A DNA stretch of 31,248 nt from Desulfobacterales bacterium. GTDB lineage: Bacteria; Desulfobacterota; Desulfobacteria; Desulfobacterales; UBA11574. A program made the position numbers and the translations under genes. The stretch lies in NCBI GenBank assembly GCA_012974475.1, contig JAAXQD010000038.1, forward strand, positions 1 to 31,248, read 5' to 3'. Of this stretch, positions 1 through 8,373 are shown piece by piece (positions within the stretch are counted from its first letter, which is position 1; each line of letters starts with the position of its first letter). The notes beneath the pieces are model-generated. The model had not been told where the DNA came from, did no database searches, and saw only the letters and a list, made by a program, of their open reading frames with translations.

Positions 1-236
1 GTTAAATCGCTCCATGAATAATCTTTTTTTAAACCGTGTAAACTCGTGTATAAGGACTCGTAAAGAAAGAACAGATATCAATACAATAAAAAAATCGGTT
101 GGTTTTCCGACAATATAATTTCTTTCAATGAAAATTTTGGGGCATTCGTCTGTTCTTTCCAACGATCCCTAACACACTCAAACAGTACACGCTTTAAAAA
201 AAGATCATTCATTCCGCTCATGGAGAGGTGTTATAA
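1..236. repeat. Long imperfect palindrome at the left edge
   Basis: Two arms face each other around an AT-rich centre. Bases 14-33 and 193-212 are inverted copies matching at 19 of 20 positions. Bases 65-75 (gaaagaacaga) are exactly complementary to 149-159. The sequence between these blocks is also partly complementary, and weaker matching continues outward to about 1-13 / 222-236. The centre (76-148) holds smaller hairpins such as tcgg-ttggttt-tccga. No ORF is contained in it. It could be a MITE-like element, a large cruciform or hairpin, or the end of a mobile element that continues left of the window. I cannot see its true left boundary. Confidence 0.5.
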
Positions 237-396
237 TAAAAAATCCCAGACTGCTTAATTTAACTTGATTGTATGGAAAAATTTTCTTTTTAGCAGCAAA
301 ACCGTCCGAAGGCATCCCGAGGAAAAAAGGTTCGGAGAGGCGTTATATCGCATCGCAAAGGAATGCTATTACTAGAGCATTTCTTTGGGGGAAAAA

Positions 397-444
397 ATGT
401 GTTATCAGTGTAACGGCTGTTATGAAAAACCTTTATACACATAA
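397..444 (+). CDS. Cys-rich 15-codon mini-ORF overlapping the GTPase start
   Basis: ATG at 397 follows a strong purine-rich ribosome binding site (ggggg at 387-391, spacer aaaaa). It reads MCYQCNGCYEKPLYT then TAA, with three cysteines spaced C-x2-C-x2-C. Its reading frame runs over the ATG at 422 that I take as the start of the dynamin-like GTPase, which has no ribosome binding site of its own. A short upstream ORF that feeds ribosomes to the GTPase start by coupling is plausible. It may also be chance, since the peptide is too short for statistical support and I recognise no family. Confidence 0.3.
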   Translation: MCYQCNGCYEKPLYT

Positions 445-2398
445 CCTGAATGACGCTCTGAGAAAATTGAGGGACGATATTCTAAGGATCGTGGACTTGC
501 TGGGACTCCACCGCGGCAAGGAGACGGACACATGGGCCCATATTCTCGACCATAAGCTCCTTGTCCGGCTCTCGCCCGATTTTCCCATAATGGCCACCAT
601 CTGCGGCGGCGGCTCTTCGGGAAAGTCGACGCTGTTCAACTCCATTGTGGGTGACCGGCTTTCACCGGTGGGCGGTAGTGCGGGGCTCAATCGCCGCGTT
701 CTCGTGTCCGCCCACGGAGACATCCTCCACCGGCCGGATATTCTTCCCGCCCTGTTTGAACCCTTCGGGCATCGGCCCGCCCGTCTTGAAAACCCGCAGG
801 ACCTCACCCTGTCGGGTCCTCCCCTCTATGTATTAAACGACGGGGTTCCCAGGAATCTGGTCCTCATGGACACACCGGACTTCGATACCGGTGCCAAAGG
901 CGTATACATCAACCGGGATGTTACCCGGCAAGCCCTGGAAGCATCCGATATCCTGATATATATTTTTACCAATTCCAACTACAACAATCGCGAGAACACC
1001 GATTTCATCGCCCAGATGCTCACCGGCATCGGCATTCGGAAATGCTTTTTGGTTTATCGCGTTTATCCCAGCTTTTCGGACGAAGAGGTTCGAGGGCACG
1101 CAATGACCGTTGCCGCCAACTTATACGGCAGCGACGCTTCTCATTATGTCCAGGGTATTTATCGAACGGATGAGGATAATGCCGTGGCGGCCGGGCAAAA
1201 ATTCATGACGTTGCGGTCCATCAATGAAAAAGATCCGTCGTTTATGGAGGCCCTTACGGCCGTCGATTCCGGCACCATTAGGCTCGAATTGCTGTCCTCT
1301 ATTTTGAAGGATGTGCTGATCCAGGCCGATGAAATACTTGAATATGCAAAAATCTCCAACCATGAACTGCGCCTTTATCTCGATACGCTGCAGACCGCAC
1401 AGAGTCATTGTGTTCAAGAAGCGCTGCAGCATTTTCCCATGGATCGGGTGATGAAACGGTTTGTTGAGATATGGATGGAAACGGACCCCCCCTATGTCAA
1501 GGCCATGCGCAAAACGGGCAGCCTTGTCGAACGCCCCTTTAAAGTACTGGTGGGCACGGCAAAAAAGGTCAAACAGATTTTTTCCGATACCGAAAAACAG
1601 TCTCCGTCTGCTGATTTTGTCGATCGGGTGGAAGAAGATCTTCTCAAAGCCGTAAACAGCATCCATTCCGCGGCGGTCCATTCAGACATATCCGTCGACG
1701 CGCCCCTGAAGGATCCCGTTACCCGGCGAATGCTTAAAACCCTCGAGCAGATCAGGGCCGGCGAGGTCCTCAAAGACACCGAAAGACCGTATACAGAGCC
1801 CGGCGAAGAAAAAGGGACCCTGACCTTCTCTGTTTCCGCCCATCCGGTCGTGTTTCAGGAACAGGAAAAATTGCGGAGCATGGATTGGAAATCGGTGCTC
1901 GAGTCGATTCTTTCACGCCGGGATGTCATCGTGGAGCTGTCCCACGGAATCGAAATGATCCTGAAAGATCTGGCCAACGGTTACCGAAGTAAAATGGGCA
2001 TGTGGACCAAGATCCGCCAGATGTTCGCTGCATTTTTGAATGTCGTTCCGGCCACCGCGGCGGTTACGTATATTATTTCAACCGGAGATCCCGTGGGGGC
2101 CGTGGGAATCAAGGTCAAGTTGACCGGCCTGTTCGGACTGCATGATCTGTATGCACTGGTTGCGATACCCGCTACCACGGGGCTTAAAAAAGCCGATCAG
2201 AACCAACTTGAAGAGATGCTCGGCCCCATTGTGCAAACGTGGTTGAACGACAAGCTCAAGGCGGTACAGGATCTTTTCGAACAGGAAGTCACCGGCGGAA
2301 TCATACGGGCTGCAACAGATACGCTGGACGCCTCAAACCCGCTGATCCATGGGATCGAAACCCGCATCGATACGTGCAAAAAAGTGATGGTATCCTGA
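422..2398 (+). CDS. Dynamin-like GTPase, first of a coupled pair
   Basis: A 658-residue protein with an N-terminal GTPase domain. The P-loop GGGSSGKST lies near residues 62-70 and the G3 motif DTPD near 150-153. The G4 (N/T)KxD motif is not visible where it should be: after the beta strand the sequence runs LVYRVYPSFSDEE. A long helical middle follows. Near residues 535-600 there is a hydrophobic stretch (from MFAAFLNVVPATAAVTYIIS) resembling the membrane-contacting part of dynamin-like or YfjP-type GTPases. The reading frame stays open upstream to a TTG at 269. I chose ATG 422 because the extra 51 residues are low-complexity basic sequence and do not look like GTPase. Its TGA overlaps the ATG of the next gene, so the two are translated together and probably act as a heteromeric membrane-remodelling pair. 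That function is inferred. Confidence 0.75.
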   Translation: MKNLYTHNLNDALRKLRDDILRIVDLLGLHRGKETDTWAHILDHKLLVRLSPDFPIMATICGGGSSGKSTLFNSIVGDRLSPVGGSAGLNRRVLVSAHGDILHRPDILPALFEPFGHRPARLENPQDLTLSGPPLYVLNDGVPRNLVLMDTPDFDTGAKGVYINRDVTRQALEASDILIYIFTNSNYNNRENTDFIAQMLTGIGIRKCFLVYRVYPSFSDEEVRGHAMTVAANLYGSDASHYVQGIYRTDEDNAVAAGQKFMTLRSINEKDPSFMEALTAVDSGTIRLELLSSILKDVLIQADEILEYAKISNHELRLYLDTLQTAQSHCVQEALQHFPMDRVMKRFVEIWMETDPPYVKAMRKTGSLVERPFKVLVGTAKKVKQIFSDTEKQSPSADFVDRVEEDLLKAVNSIHSAAVHSDISVDAPLKDPVTRRMLKTLEQIRAGEVLKDTERPYTEPGEEKGTLTFSVSAHPVVFQEQEKLRSMDWKSVLESILSRRDVIVELSHGIEMILKDLANGYRSKMGMWTKIRQMFAAFLNVVPATAAVTYIISTGDPVGAVGIKVKLTGLFGLHDLYALVAIPATTGLKKADQNQLEEMLGPIVQTWLNDKLKAVQDLFEQEVTGGIIRAATDTLDASNPLIHGIETRIDTCKKVMVS

Positions 2399-4179
2399 TG
2401 ATTTCAAACCAAAAAACAGAATCAATCAAGGCCCTGGGCAGGATCGAGGGCCTCAAAAATGACGTTCACATGCTTCACCAAGCCATTGACCTGGCGCCCC
2501 TATGGCAGCCGGCGGCAGGGCTGAAAAAGCAGTGCAGCGAAGTCCTCCGTATGATGGGCGATCTCGAACAACGGTTCGAGCGCAAGCTCATTGTGACCCT
2601 CATCGGTCCGTGCGGATCCGGCAAGTCGACGCTGCTCAATGCGCTGGCTGAAGTCGACGGTCTGTCCAAAACGGGACATCATCGGCCCACCACCCGGAAC
2701 CTGGTTGTTTTGAGCCAGGCAAAGAAAGACGCCGACCCATTGAGTGAACAACTCGGCATGGAGAAGGTCGTGTTTCGATCGAGTCGAGCCGCAAAAACGC
2801 TGGAGCATGTATTGCTCATCGACACACCGGATACGGACAGCAGTGAACAGGATACCCACATCCCGGTGGTGCAAAAAGCCATCGCGCTTTCAGACATACT
2901 CATCTGTGTTTTCGATTCTGAAAATCCCAAAAGAAGGGATCACATAGATTTTCTGGCATCTTATGTCCGCCTGTTTGGCGGGGATTCTCTGGTGGTGGTG
3001 ATCAACAAGTGCGACCGTCAGGATGAAGGCGAACTCAAAGAAAAAATCGTACCGGAGTTCAGAACGTTCATCCATGACGCCTGGGAAAGACCGGTTCAAA
3101 CCGTCTTGTGCATTTCCGCCCGCCGGCACTTGACCCATCCCGAGTGGGACCCCGAGGTGCGTCCGAAGCACGACTTCGATCAATTTAAGGACCTGCAGCA
3201 GATGGTTTTCGGTACCTTCAATCGCCCTGGATACGTGGTGGACCGGCGGATCGAAAATGCCCGAAGTTTGCGGGATTATGTTTTTCAAGAAACGAAAACA
3301 GAAGTCGAAAAAGATGCCAAGGGGCTGGAAGACGCAAAAACGCGCATTCGGTCCGCCGAAAAAAAGGCATTGGCCGATGCGCTTTTTGCAATCAAAAACA
3401 ACAACGCCGGTCAGTTTTTCGGCATTAATGTTCTGTTGTATCAGAAACTTGCACAACGTTGGCTGGGACCGTTGGGATGGATCATCGCCCTATGGGCGCG
3501 TATTCTGATTTTTGGCACCGGTATTGTGGCCATGTTGAGATTCGGAAATCCGATTCGTCAGCTGACGGGAATGGTTTCTTCTTTGCGGCATTTTAAAGAA
3601 TCCCGGGCGGCGGTGGCCGAGACCGGCAAAAGCGATGGCGTGGATGCCGCCATGCGCAGTTACAGGATGACCATTTTGCAGGAATGGCCGGATGTTGCCG
3701 AATCCCTGGTTAAAGCCCGCTTCAACCCATCGGCGCGTAATATAAAAAATGTTCTTCCCGACAACAACAGATTGGACGGGGACCTGACCGTCCTCTGGAA
3801 CCGTTGCCTGGACAATGCCCTGGAAAAGGCTTCCAAGACCCTTAGCGGATTTATATTTCAGGTGGTTTTCAACCTGCCGGTCATCGCCATACTCGGTCAT
3901 GTGGGCTGGACCACCGCACGGGATTACTTTGCCGGGGATTATCTGTCTTCCGATTTTTTTCTGCACGCATTTCTGACCATCACCATCGTACTGTTTTTAA
4001 GTTTCTTTGTCTTTCAGGCATGCGTTCGTTTGTTTGCGGGATCCGGAAGAATTGTGGGCAAAACGTTTTCTGAAATAAAACAACAGGTGGAAAGGCTGCA
4101 GCCCATATCGATGAACCCTGTGGGAGAACAAATCGATGCGGTGCTGGGTCTTGATTTTTCAAATCCGGATTCCGAGTAA
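2398..4179 (+). CDS. Membrane-anchored dynamin-like GTPase, second of the pair
   Basis: A 593-residue protein starting at an ATG that overlaps the previous stop codon (TGATG). The GTPase domain is complete: P-loop GPCGSGKST near 70-77, DTPD near 142-145, NKCD near 203-206. A charged, probably coiled-coil region (about 305-345) follows. Three hydrophobic segments sit near residues 354-382, 484-505 and 519-546, so the C-terminal half is embedded in the inner membrane. This is the arrangement of bacterial dynamin-like proteins, which often occur as adjacent unequal pairs. Unlike its partner it keeps G4, so it may be the active GTPase and the partner a regulator. The longer open frame starting at 2239 only reads through the end of the upstream gene. 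Confidence 0.78.
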   Translation: MISNQKTESIKALGRIEGLKNDVHMLHQAIDLAPLWQPAAGLKKQCSEVLRMMGDLEQRFERKLIVTLIGPCGSGKSTLLNALAEVDGLSKTGHHRPTTRNLVVLSQAKKDADPLSEQLGMEKVVFRSSRAAKTLEHVLLIDTPDTDSSEQDTHIPVVQKAIALSDILICVFDSENPKRRDHIDFLASYVRLFGGDSLVVVINKCDRQDEGELKEKIVPEFRTFIHDAWERPVQTVLCISARRHLTHPEWDPEVRPKHDFDQFKDLQQMVFGTFNRPGYVVDRRIENARSLRDYVFQETKTEVEKDAKGLEDAKTRIRSAEKKALADALFAIKNNNAGQFFGINVLLYQKLAQRWLGPLGWIIALWARILIFGTGIVAMLRFGNPIRQLTGMVSSLRHFKESRAAVAETGKSDGVDAAMRSYRMTILQEWPDVAESLVKARFNPSARNIKNVLPDNNRLDGDLTVLWNRCLDNALEKASKTLSGFIFQVVFNLPVIAILGHVGWTTARDYFAGDYLSSDFFLHAFLTITIVLFLSFFVFQACVRLFAGSGRIVGKTFSEIKQQVERLQPISMNPVGEQIDAVLGLDFSNPDSE

Positions 4180-4203
4180 TTAATTATAAGTGAATATTTT
4201 TAA

Positions 4204-5103
4204 ATGCTGATTTATATAAAACTCCTATTAACCGCACTGTTATGGGGGGGTACGTTTATTGCCGGACGCGTGGTTGCCGTAGATGTGGGCCCGTTTTCAG
4301 CGGCCTTTTTCAGGTTCTTGATCGCCTCGATTTTCCTGGTACTCTTTACATACAGGATCGAGGGGAAGCTCCCCTTGCCGGGGAAGCGGCAAATGATTCC
4401 AGTTTTCCTTCTGGGCATGACCGGTGTATTTTCATACAATGTCTTTTTTTTTAAAGGACTCAAGCTCATCAATGCCGGCCGGGCGGCCATTATTATTGCC
4501 GGCAATCCCATATTCATTACACTTTTTTCCGCATATTTTTTTAAAGAAAAACTGAACCTGATCAAAGGCGTCGGCATTATAATATCGGTGATCGGTGCAG
4601 TGATCGTCATCTCAAAGGGGAGCCTGAGCGAGATTGTAAACGGCGGCATCGGTCGGGGAGAAATTTTTATCTTTTGCTGTGTGTTAAGCTGGGTGGCGTA
4701 TTCTTTGATCGGCAAAGCCGTCATGAACGGTCTGAGTCCCCTGGCTTCGGTAACCTATTCTTCGGTGATCGGCACCGTATTGTTATTTTTCCCCGCGTTT
4801 TTCGAAGGGATGTTCAACGATTACAGCAGTTATACCAACATGGCCTGGTTGAGTATTTTTTACCTCGGGTTTTTCGGAACCGTCATCGGATTTGTCTGGT
4901 ATTACGAAGGGATCAAGGAAATCGGGGCCATGCGGGCAAGCCTCTTTATTAATTTCGTTCCCATCTGTGCGGTTGTGCTGGCGTTTTTTATTTTAAACGA
5001 ACCGATTACCCTGAGTCTGCTCATCGGCACCGTACTGGTCTGCTCGGGGGTTTATCTAACCAACAAAAGAGTCATCCCGGATCGGGTTAAATCGACCGTA
5101 TAG
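4204..5103 (+). CDS. EamA/DMT-superfamily transporter
   Basis: A 299-residue, very hydrophobic protein with about ten membrane segments in two homologous halves, the standard EamA (DUF6) layout. The N-terminus LLTALLWGGTFIAGRVVAVDVGP and the LWGxxF-type opening are typical of DMT permeases (YdcZ/RhaT/RarD relatives). The second half contains FLGTVIGFVWYYEGIKEIGA-like sequence, also typical. Such proteins export or import amino acids, nucleosides or other small metabolites, and the substrate cannot be told from sequence. It begins 24 bases after the GTPase pair and is followed 42 bases later by the transglutaminase-like gene. The start at 4204 lacks a clear Shine-Dalgarno but fits the family N-terminus. 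Confidence 0.88.
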   Translation: MLIYIKLLLTALLWGGTFIAGRVVAVDVGPFSAAFFRFLIASIFLVLFTYRIEGKLPLPGKRQMIPVFLLGMTGVFSYNVFFFKGLKLINAGRAAIIIAGNPIFITLFSAYFFKEKLNLIKGVGIIISVIGAVIVISKGSLSEIVNGGIGRGEIFIFCCVLSWVAYSLIGKAVMNGLSPLASVTYSSVIGTVLLFFPAFFEGMFNDYSSYTNMAWLSIFYLGFFGTVIGFVWYYEGIKEIGAMRASLFINFVPICAVVLAFFILNEPITLSLLIGTVLVCSGVYLTNKRVIPDRVKSTV

Positions 5104-5145
5104 GCGTTTTTTTTCGCGAAGCGATGGTATAAATGGAGTGACAGA

Positions 5146-5826
5146 ATGGACCCAATGGATGAAAAATATCTTTCGGCCACGGCAATCCTCGACAGTGATC
5201 ATGCAACGGTTGTGGAATATGCCAATGAAACCGTAAAAGATGCAGGGGACGACCCTGTGGATAAAGCTGTAAAACTCTATTACGTGGTGCGGGACGATAT
5301 CTGGTACGATCCCTATTACCCGTTCTATCTTCCAGAGCATTATCGTGCCAGCAATATCATTAAAAGCGGCCGGGGATTTTGCATCAGCAAGGCCGGACTC
5401 CTCTGCGCCTTGGGAAGGGCGTGCAATATTCCGTCGAGAGTCGGATTCGCCACGGTCCGAAATCACCTGGCCACCCCCAAGCTTCTTGAGTACATCGGCT
5501 CCGACCGGTTTGTCTACCACGGATTTACAGAATTTTATCTGGCCGGCAAATGGGTCAAGGCAACCCCGACATTCAACGTCGAATTGTGCAAAAAAAATCA
5601 TGTGGCCCCCTTAGACTTCAATGGCCGTGAAGATGCCATTTTCCATGAATACAGTCAGGATAAAAAACAGTTTATGGAATATCTGGAGTATAACGGAGTT
5701 TACGCAGACATCCCCGTGGACGACATCGTGGCCACATGGAAAAAGGCGTACGGCACCGCGCGGGTCCAAAAGTGGATTGACGATTTCGAAAAAATACGTC
5801 TGACCAGCTCCGATCAACGGCCGTGA
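5146..5826 (+). CDS. Transglutaminase-like (cysteine-protease fold) protein
   Basis: A 226-residue cytoplasmic protein (no signal peptide) of the transglutaminase-like superfamily. The nucleophile motif is GRGFCISKAGLLCALGRACNIPSR (Cys near residue 83) and the His motif is YHGFTEFYLAGKW. At the third triad position, where Asp precedes Pro in most members (DPT), this protein has KATPTFN. The triad is therefore Cys-His plus a non-acidic residue, which I believe is common in this bacterial subfamily. Proteins of this fold act as peptidases or amidases. No substrate is known here. The start at 5146 is supported by ggag at 5133-5136. Confidence 0.8.
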   Translation: MDPMDEKYLSATAILDSDHATVVEYANETVKDAGDDPVDKAVKLYYVVRDDIWYDPYYPFYLPEHYRASNIIKSGRGFCISKAGLLCALGRACNIPSRVGFATVRNHLATPKLLEYIGSDRFVYHGFTEFYLAGKWVKATPTFNVELCKKNHVAPLDFNGREDAIFHEYSQDKKQFMEYLEYNGVYADIPVDDIVATWKKAYGTARVQKWIDDFEKIRLTSSDQRP

Positions 5827-6137
5827 AAGAAGCATTCTTTTTTGAATTTTATCGGGCTTGGGACCTTTTTATCAAATATGTGAAGCGCAAATCCCGTTTC
5901 AACAGGGATGCAGGGATTTTGCCGCTGTCAAAATGATTTCACTGTTTGGGTTTGAACCCGATGTCTTCACTTGGCAAGTGCCGCGGGTCAAAACCCGTTG
6001 GAATCGACCCAAAGGATTGCTTGTGAAGACATGTTTTAAATGGTTCGTTGTTTTTTTATGGCAATCTTCTTGAAAATGCAGCAACACGCTGCAATGCTTG
6101 GTTAAAACGGAGAAAACAGGACTGAAAAGGAAAGATC
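5827..6137 (+). other. Hairpin-rich 311-base intergenic region, possible structured RNA
   Basis: No convincing ORF. Several strong self-complementary blocks occur in series. GCAAATCCC (5887-5895) pairs with GGGATTTTGC (5913-5922). There is a near-palindrome gggtttgaaccc (5948-5959). A long hairpin is closed by ATGTCTTCAC (5961-5970) and GTGAAGACAT (6023-6032), with an inner stem CGGGT/ACCCG (5984-5997). TGCAGC-aacac-GCTGCA lies at 6077-6093. None is followed by a good T-run in the plus direction, so these are not simple terminators. A small RNA or a 5' leader of trmO are both possible. Confidence 0.35.
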
Positions 6138-6617
6138 ATGATCGAATTCAAATCCATTGGCACCATCCATACACCTTTTATGGACAGACAGGGCATGCCC
6201 ATCCAGCCGGCCGGCGCACAGGGGATATCCGGCACCGTTGAGCTTCTTCCGGAGTATGCTGCCGGGGTACAGGACCTCCGTGGATTTTCTCACATTATTT
6301 TGCTGTATGTATTTCACCATTCAAACAGCTGCAGCCTTCTGGTGACACCATTTATGGATTCTGTGCCACGGGGGGTGTTCGCCACGCGTGCGCCGAATCG
6401 GCCGAATCCCATCGGACTGTCCGTGGTCCGGCTGGTGGGGGTTGATGATACAAAATTGCACATTGAAGGAATTGACGTACTCAATGGAACGCCGCTTCTT
6501 GACATCAAGCCGTATGCTCCGGAATTTGACCATCCCTCCGGCATTGTGAGGACGGGCTGGCTGGAGAAATCAAAGCAGCAGGTCTCTGAAAAAAGGTCGG
6601 ATGACCGGTTCAAATAA
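6138..6617 (+). CDS. trmO: tRNA m6t6A37 methyltransferase TrmO (TsaA family)
   Basis: A 159-residue protein of the TrmO/TsaA (UPF0066) beta-barrel family. These use S-adenosylmethionine to N6-methylate threonylcarbamoyladenosine-37 in some tRNAs. Visible marks are the N-terminal IGTIHTPF, the RGFSHIILLYVFHHSN segment, and the signature ATRAPNRPNPIGLSVVRL near residues 88-105. The C-terminus contains LLDIKPYAPEFD, the usual family ending. Length matches small bacterial members without the extra C-terminal domain. The ATG at 6138 has aaaggaaag just upstream. Confidence 0.9.
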   Translation: MIEFKSIGTIHTPFMDRQGMPIQPAGAQGISGTVELLPEYAAGVQDLRGFSHIILLYVFHHSNSCSLLVTPFMDSVPRGVFATRAPNRPNPIGLSVVRLVGVDDTKLHIEGIDVLNGTPLLDIKPYAPEFDHPSGIVRTGWLEKSKQQVSEKRSDDRFK

Positions 6618-6775
6618 GATGCCGGCAGCGCATTTTAGTCGGAGGGTCAGGGTCCTGCAACCGAATGGGGTCGGAAACCAGCATCGGGGTCCATCTGCCG
6701 GCACAGGACGGCGCGTAACTTTGTCCGGGTCATGCAGGGGAGACCCATTCATAAGAAATTTATCCTGGAAATAAA

Positions 6776-7615
6776 ATGATAGCATATTTCAACGGCCAGT
6801 ACGTTTCTAAAGAAGATGTAAAGATATCACCGGACGATCGCGGATTTCTGTTTGCCGATGGTGTATACGAAGTGATCCGCTCATATGGGGGCCGGCTCTT
6901 CAATGTCGATGATCATCTATCGCGTCTATCGCACAGCTTGAGAGAACTCCACATGGCGCCTGTTTCCCTTGCCCATCTCAAAACCGTCGTAGATCAGGTG
7001 ATACATCGCAACAATCTTGAAAATGAAGATGCGACGCTCTACATTCAGATTACCCGGGGCGTAGCACCGCGCAAGCACCCATTCCCGGATCCAGAGACTT
7101 CTCCGACGGTGTATGTATCTGCGTCTGTGCTCCAGCCTTCCCCTGGGGAATGGGAGACGGGGATTGCCATCATTCTCGTCCCTGACCTCCGGTGGGGACG
7201 ATGCGATATCAAGTCGGTGGGGCTGTTGCCGAACGTGCTGGCCTGCCAGCAGGCCAAGGAACGGGGGGCGTCCGAAGCTGTTTTTGTTCGGGACGGCGTC
7301 ATTACCGAAGGATCACATACTTCTTTCTGTGCCGTGTTTGATGGTCAGCTCGTAACACATCCTGCCAACAATTACATCCTTGCCGGAATCACCCGGCGCG
7401 TTGTGCTGGACCTTTGCGTTACTTTGGGTATCCCTGTCAAGGAATCTCCGATTCTTGAACGGACGTTGAAAAGGGCGAGTGAACTGATGGTCCTGGGTAC
7501 GACGTCTGAAATTGCAGCGGTCGTCCGGGTCGATGACTGGATCGTCGGTGACGGCAAACCGGGTCCGATAGCCTCGAAACTCAAGCGGGCCTTCGGGGAT
7601 TTCGTGCAGGCTTAA
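6776..7615 (+). CDS. Class IV PLP aminotransferase (D-amino-acid / branched-chain type)
   Basis: A 279-residue fold-type IV aminotransferase. The N-terminus MIAYFNGQYVSKEDVKISPDDRGFLFADGVYEVIR is characteristic of D-alanine aminotransferase (Dat) and related IlvE-like enzymes. The PLP lysine lies in CDIKSVGLLPNVLA near residue 145, and the phosphate-binding sequence EGSHTSFCAVFDG follows. The enzyme swaps an amino group between an amino acid and a 2-oxo acid. Whether it is a D-amino-acid, branched-chain or aromatic aminotransferase cannot be decided from sequence. It lies 1.8 kb upstream of iorAB with the ACT gene between them, so a role in interconverting aromatic amino acids and arylpyruvates is possible but not shown. 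Confidence 0.85.
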   Translation: MIAYFNGQYVSKEDVKISPDDRGFLFADGVYEVIRSYGGRLFNVDDHLSRLSHSLRELHMAPVSLAHLKTVVDQVIHRNNLENEDATLYIQITRGVAPRKHPFPDPETSPTVYVSASVLQPSPGEWETGIAIILVPDLRWGRCDIKSVGLLPNVLACQQAKERGASEAVFVRDGVITEGSHTSFCAVFDGQLVTHPANNYILAGITRRVVLDLCVTLGIPVKESPILERTLKRASELMVLGTTSEIAAVVRVDDWIVGDGKPGPIASKLKRAFGDFVQA

Positions 7616-7885
7616 ACGCATTTTCCAAACCTTGTGCCACAATCTGATTGACTTTTATATTCATGTGTGTGTATTGCATCTGCCGGTTTGCGGCCGGTCC
7701 GCAGAGCCGGGATCCGAAGACGGGTTTTTCGACCTTACAATCCGATGCAAATGAAATGCATTTCGGGTCCCGTTTTATACTGACGCAGAAATTGGGAAAA
7801 AAGGGGTGTTTTGCACAGGTCTCACAATTTCAAGGATGACCGCCGACCCTGCCGAGGTTCCTTGCCCACAAATTGAGGTGCTGCC

Positions 7886-8197
7886 ATGATCATTTACGAA
7901 GTTAATCATGATGTCGACAAGAAAATAGAGAAAGAGTACACTGCGTGGTTGGAAGCGCATATTCAGGAGATGCTGGGCTTTGTAGGCTTCGAAAGCATCG
8001 ATTGGTACACGCGGGCAAACGAGGATGACCCACAGACGGTGTGCTGGTCCATCCATTACCACGTTCAATCCATGTCCGATCTGCAAGCCTATTTGGACAC
8101 ACACGCCGAAAGAATGAAGGCCGACGGCGCAAACCGTTTCGGCGGCAGCTACCGGGCCAACCGGAGAATTTTGAGCCTGCACCGGCACGTCGAGTAA
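7886..8197 (+). CDS. DUF4286 family small protein
   Basis: A 103-residue protein beginning MIIYEVNHDVDKKIEKEYTAWL, which fits DUF4286, a predicted dimeric alpha/beta-barrel fold. Family function is unknown to me. The start ATG at 7886 is preceded by attgaggtgctgcc, which contains a Shine-Dalgarno-like gagg. The 270 bases upstream (7616-7885) contain GC-rich complementary blocks around 7680-7710 but no other gene that I can support. No signal peptide or membrane segment is present. Confidence 0.75.
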   Translation: MIIYEVNHDVDKKIEKEYTAWLEAHIQEMLGFVGFESIDWYTRANEDDPQTVCWSIHYHVQSMSDLQAYLDTHAERMKADGANRFGGSYRANRRILSLHRHVE

Positions 8198-8265
8198 GGC
8201 TTGGAAACCGGGCTGTCAGAAGATTCCCAAGTGCGAAACCCGGTGGATTCTGTATTCGAATTATA

Positions 8266-8294
8266 TTGACAGGCTTCGGTTGTTTTTCTATATT
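8266..8294 (+). promoter_or_regulatory. Sigma-70 type promoter for the ACT-domain gene
   Basis: TTGACA at 8266-8271 and TATATT at 8289-8294 are separated by exactly 17 bases. This is a near-consensus housekeeping promoter. Transcription would start near 8301, about 70 bases before the preferred ATG at 8374. Confidence 0.7.
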
Positions 8295-8373
8295 ATCCGG
8301 GATAAAATACTTTATTTGAGACATAATACAACTCGTCATGGCCTTTGGATGGGAAAATTTTAAACAAAAAACC

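Noticed and set aside
269..421. N-terminal extension of the first GTPase from TTG 269
   Set aside because: The 51 extra residues are basic and low in complexity, and the start is a TTG without a clear ribosome site. ATG 422 begins the recognisable helical N-terminus.
5858..6087. ORFs of 62-71 codons on both strands in the trmO upstream region
   Set aside because: They coincide with the inverted repeats, which keep both strands open by symmetry. No ribosome sites or protein family features.
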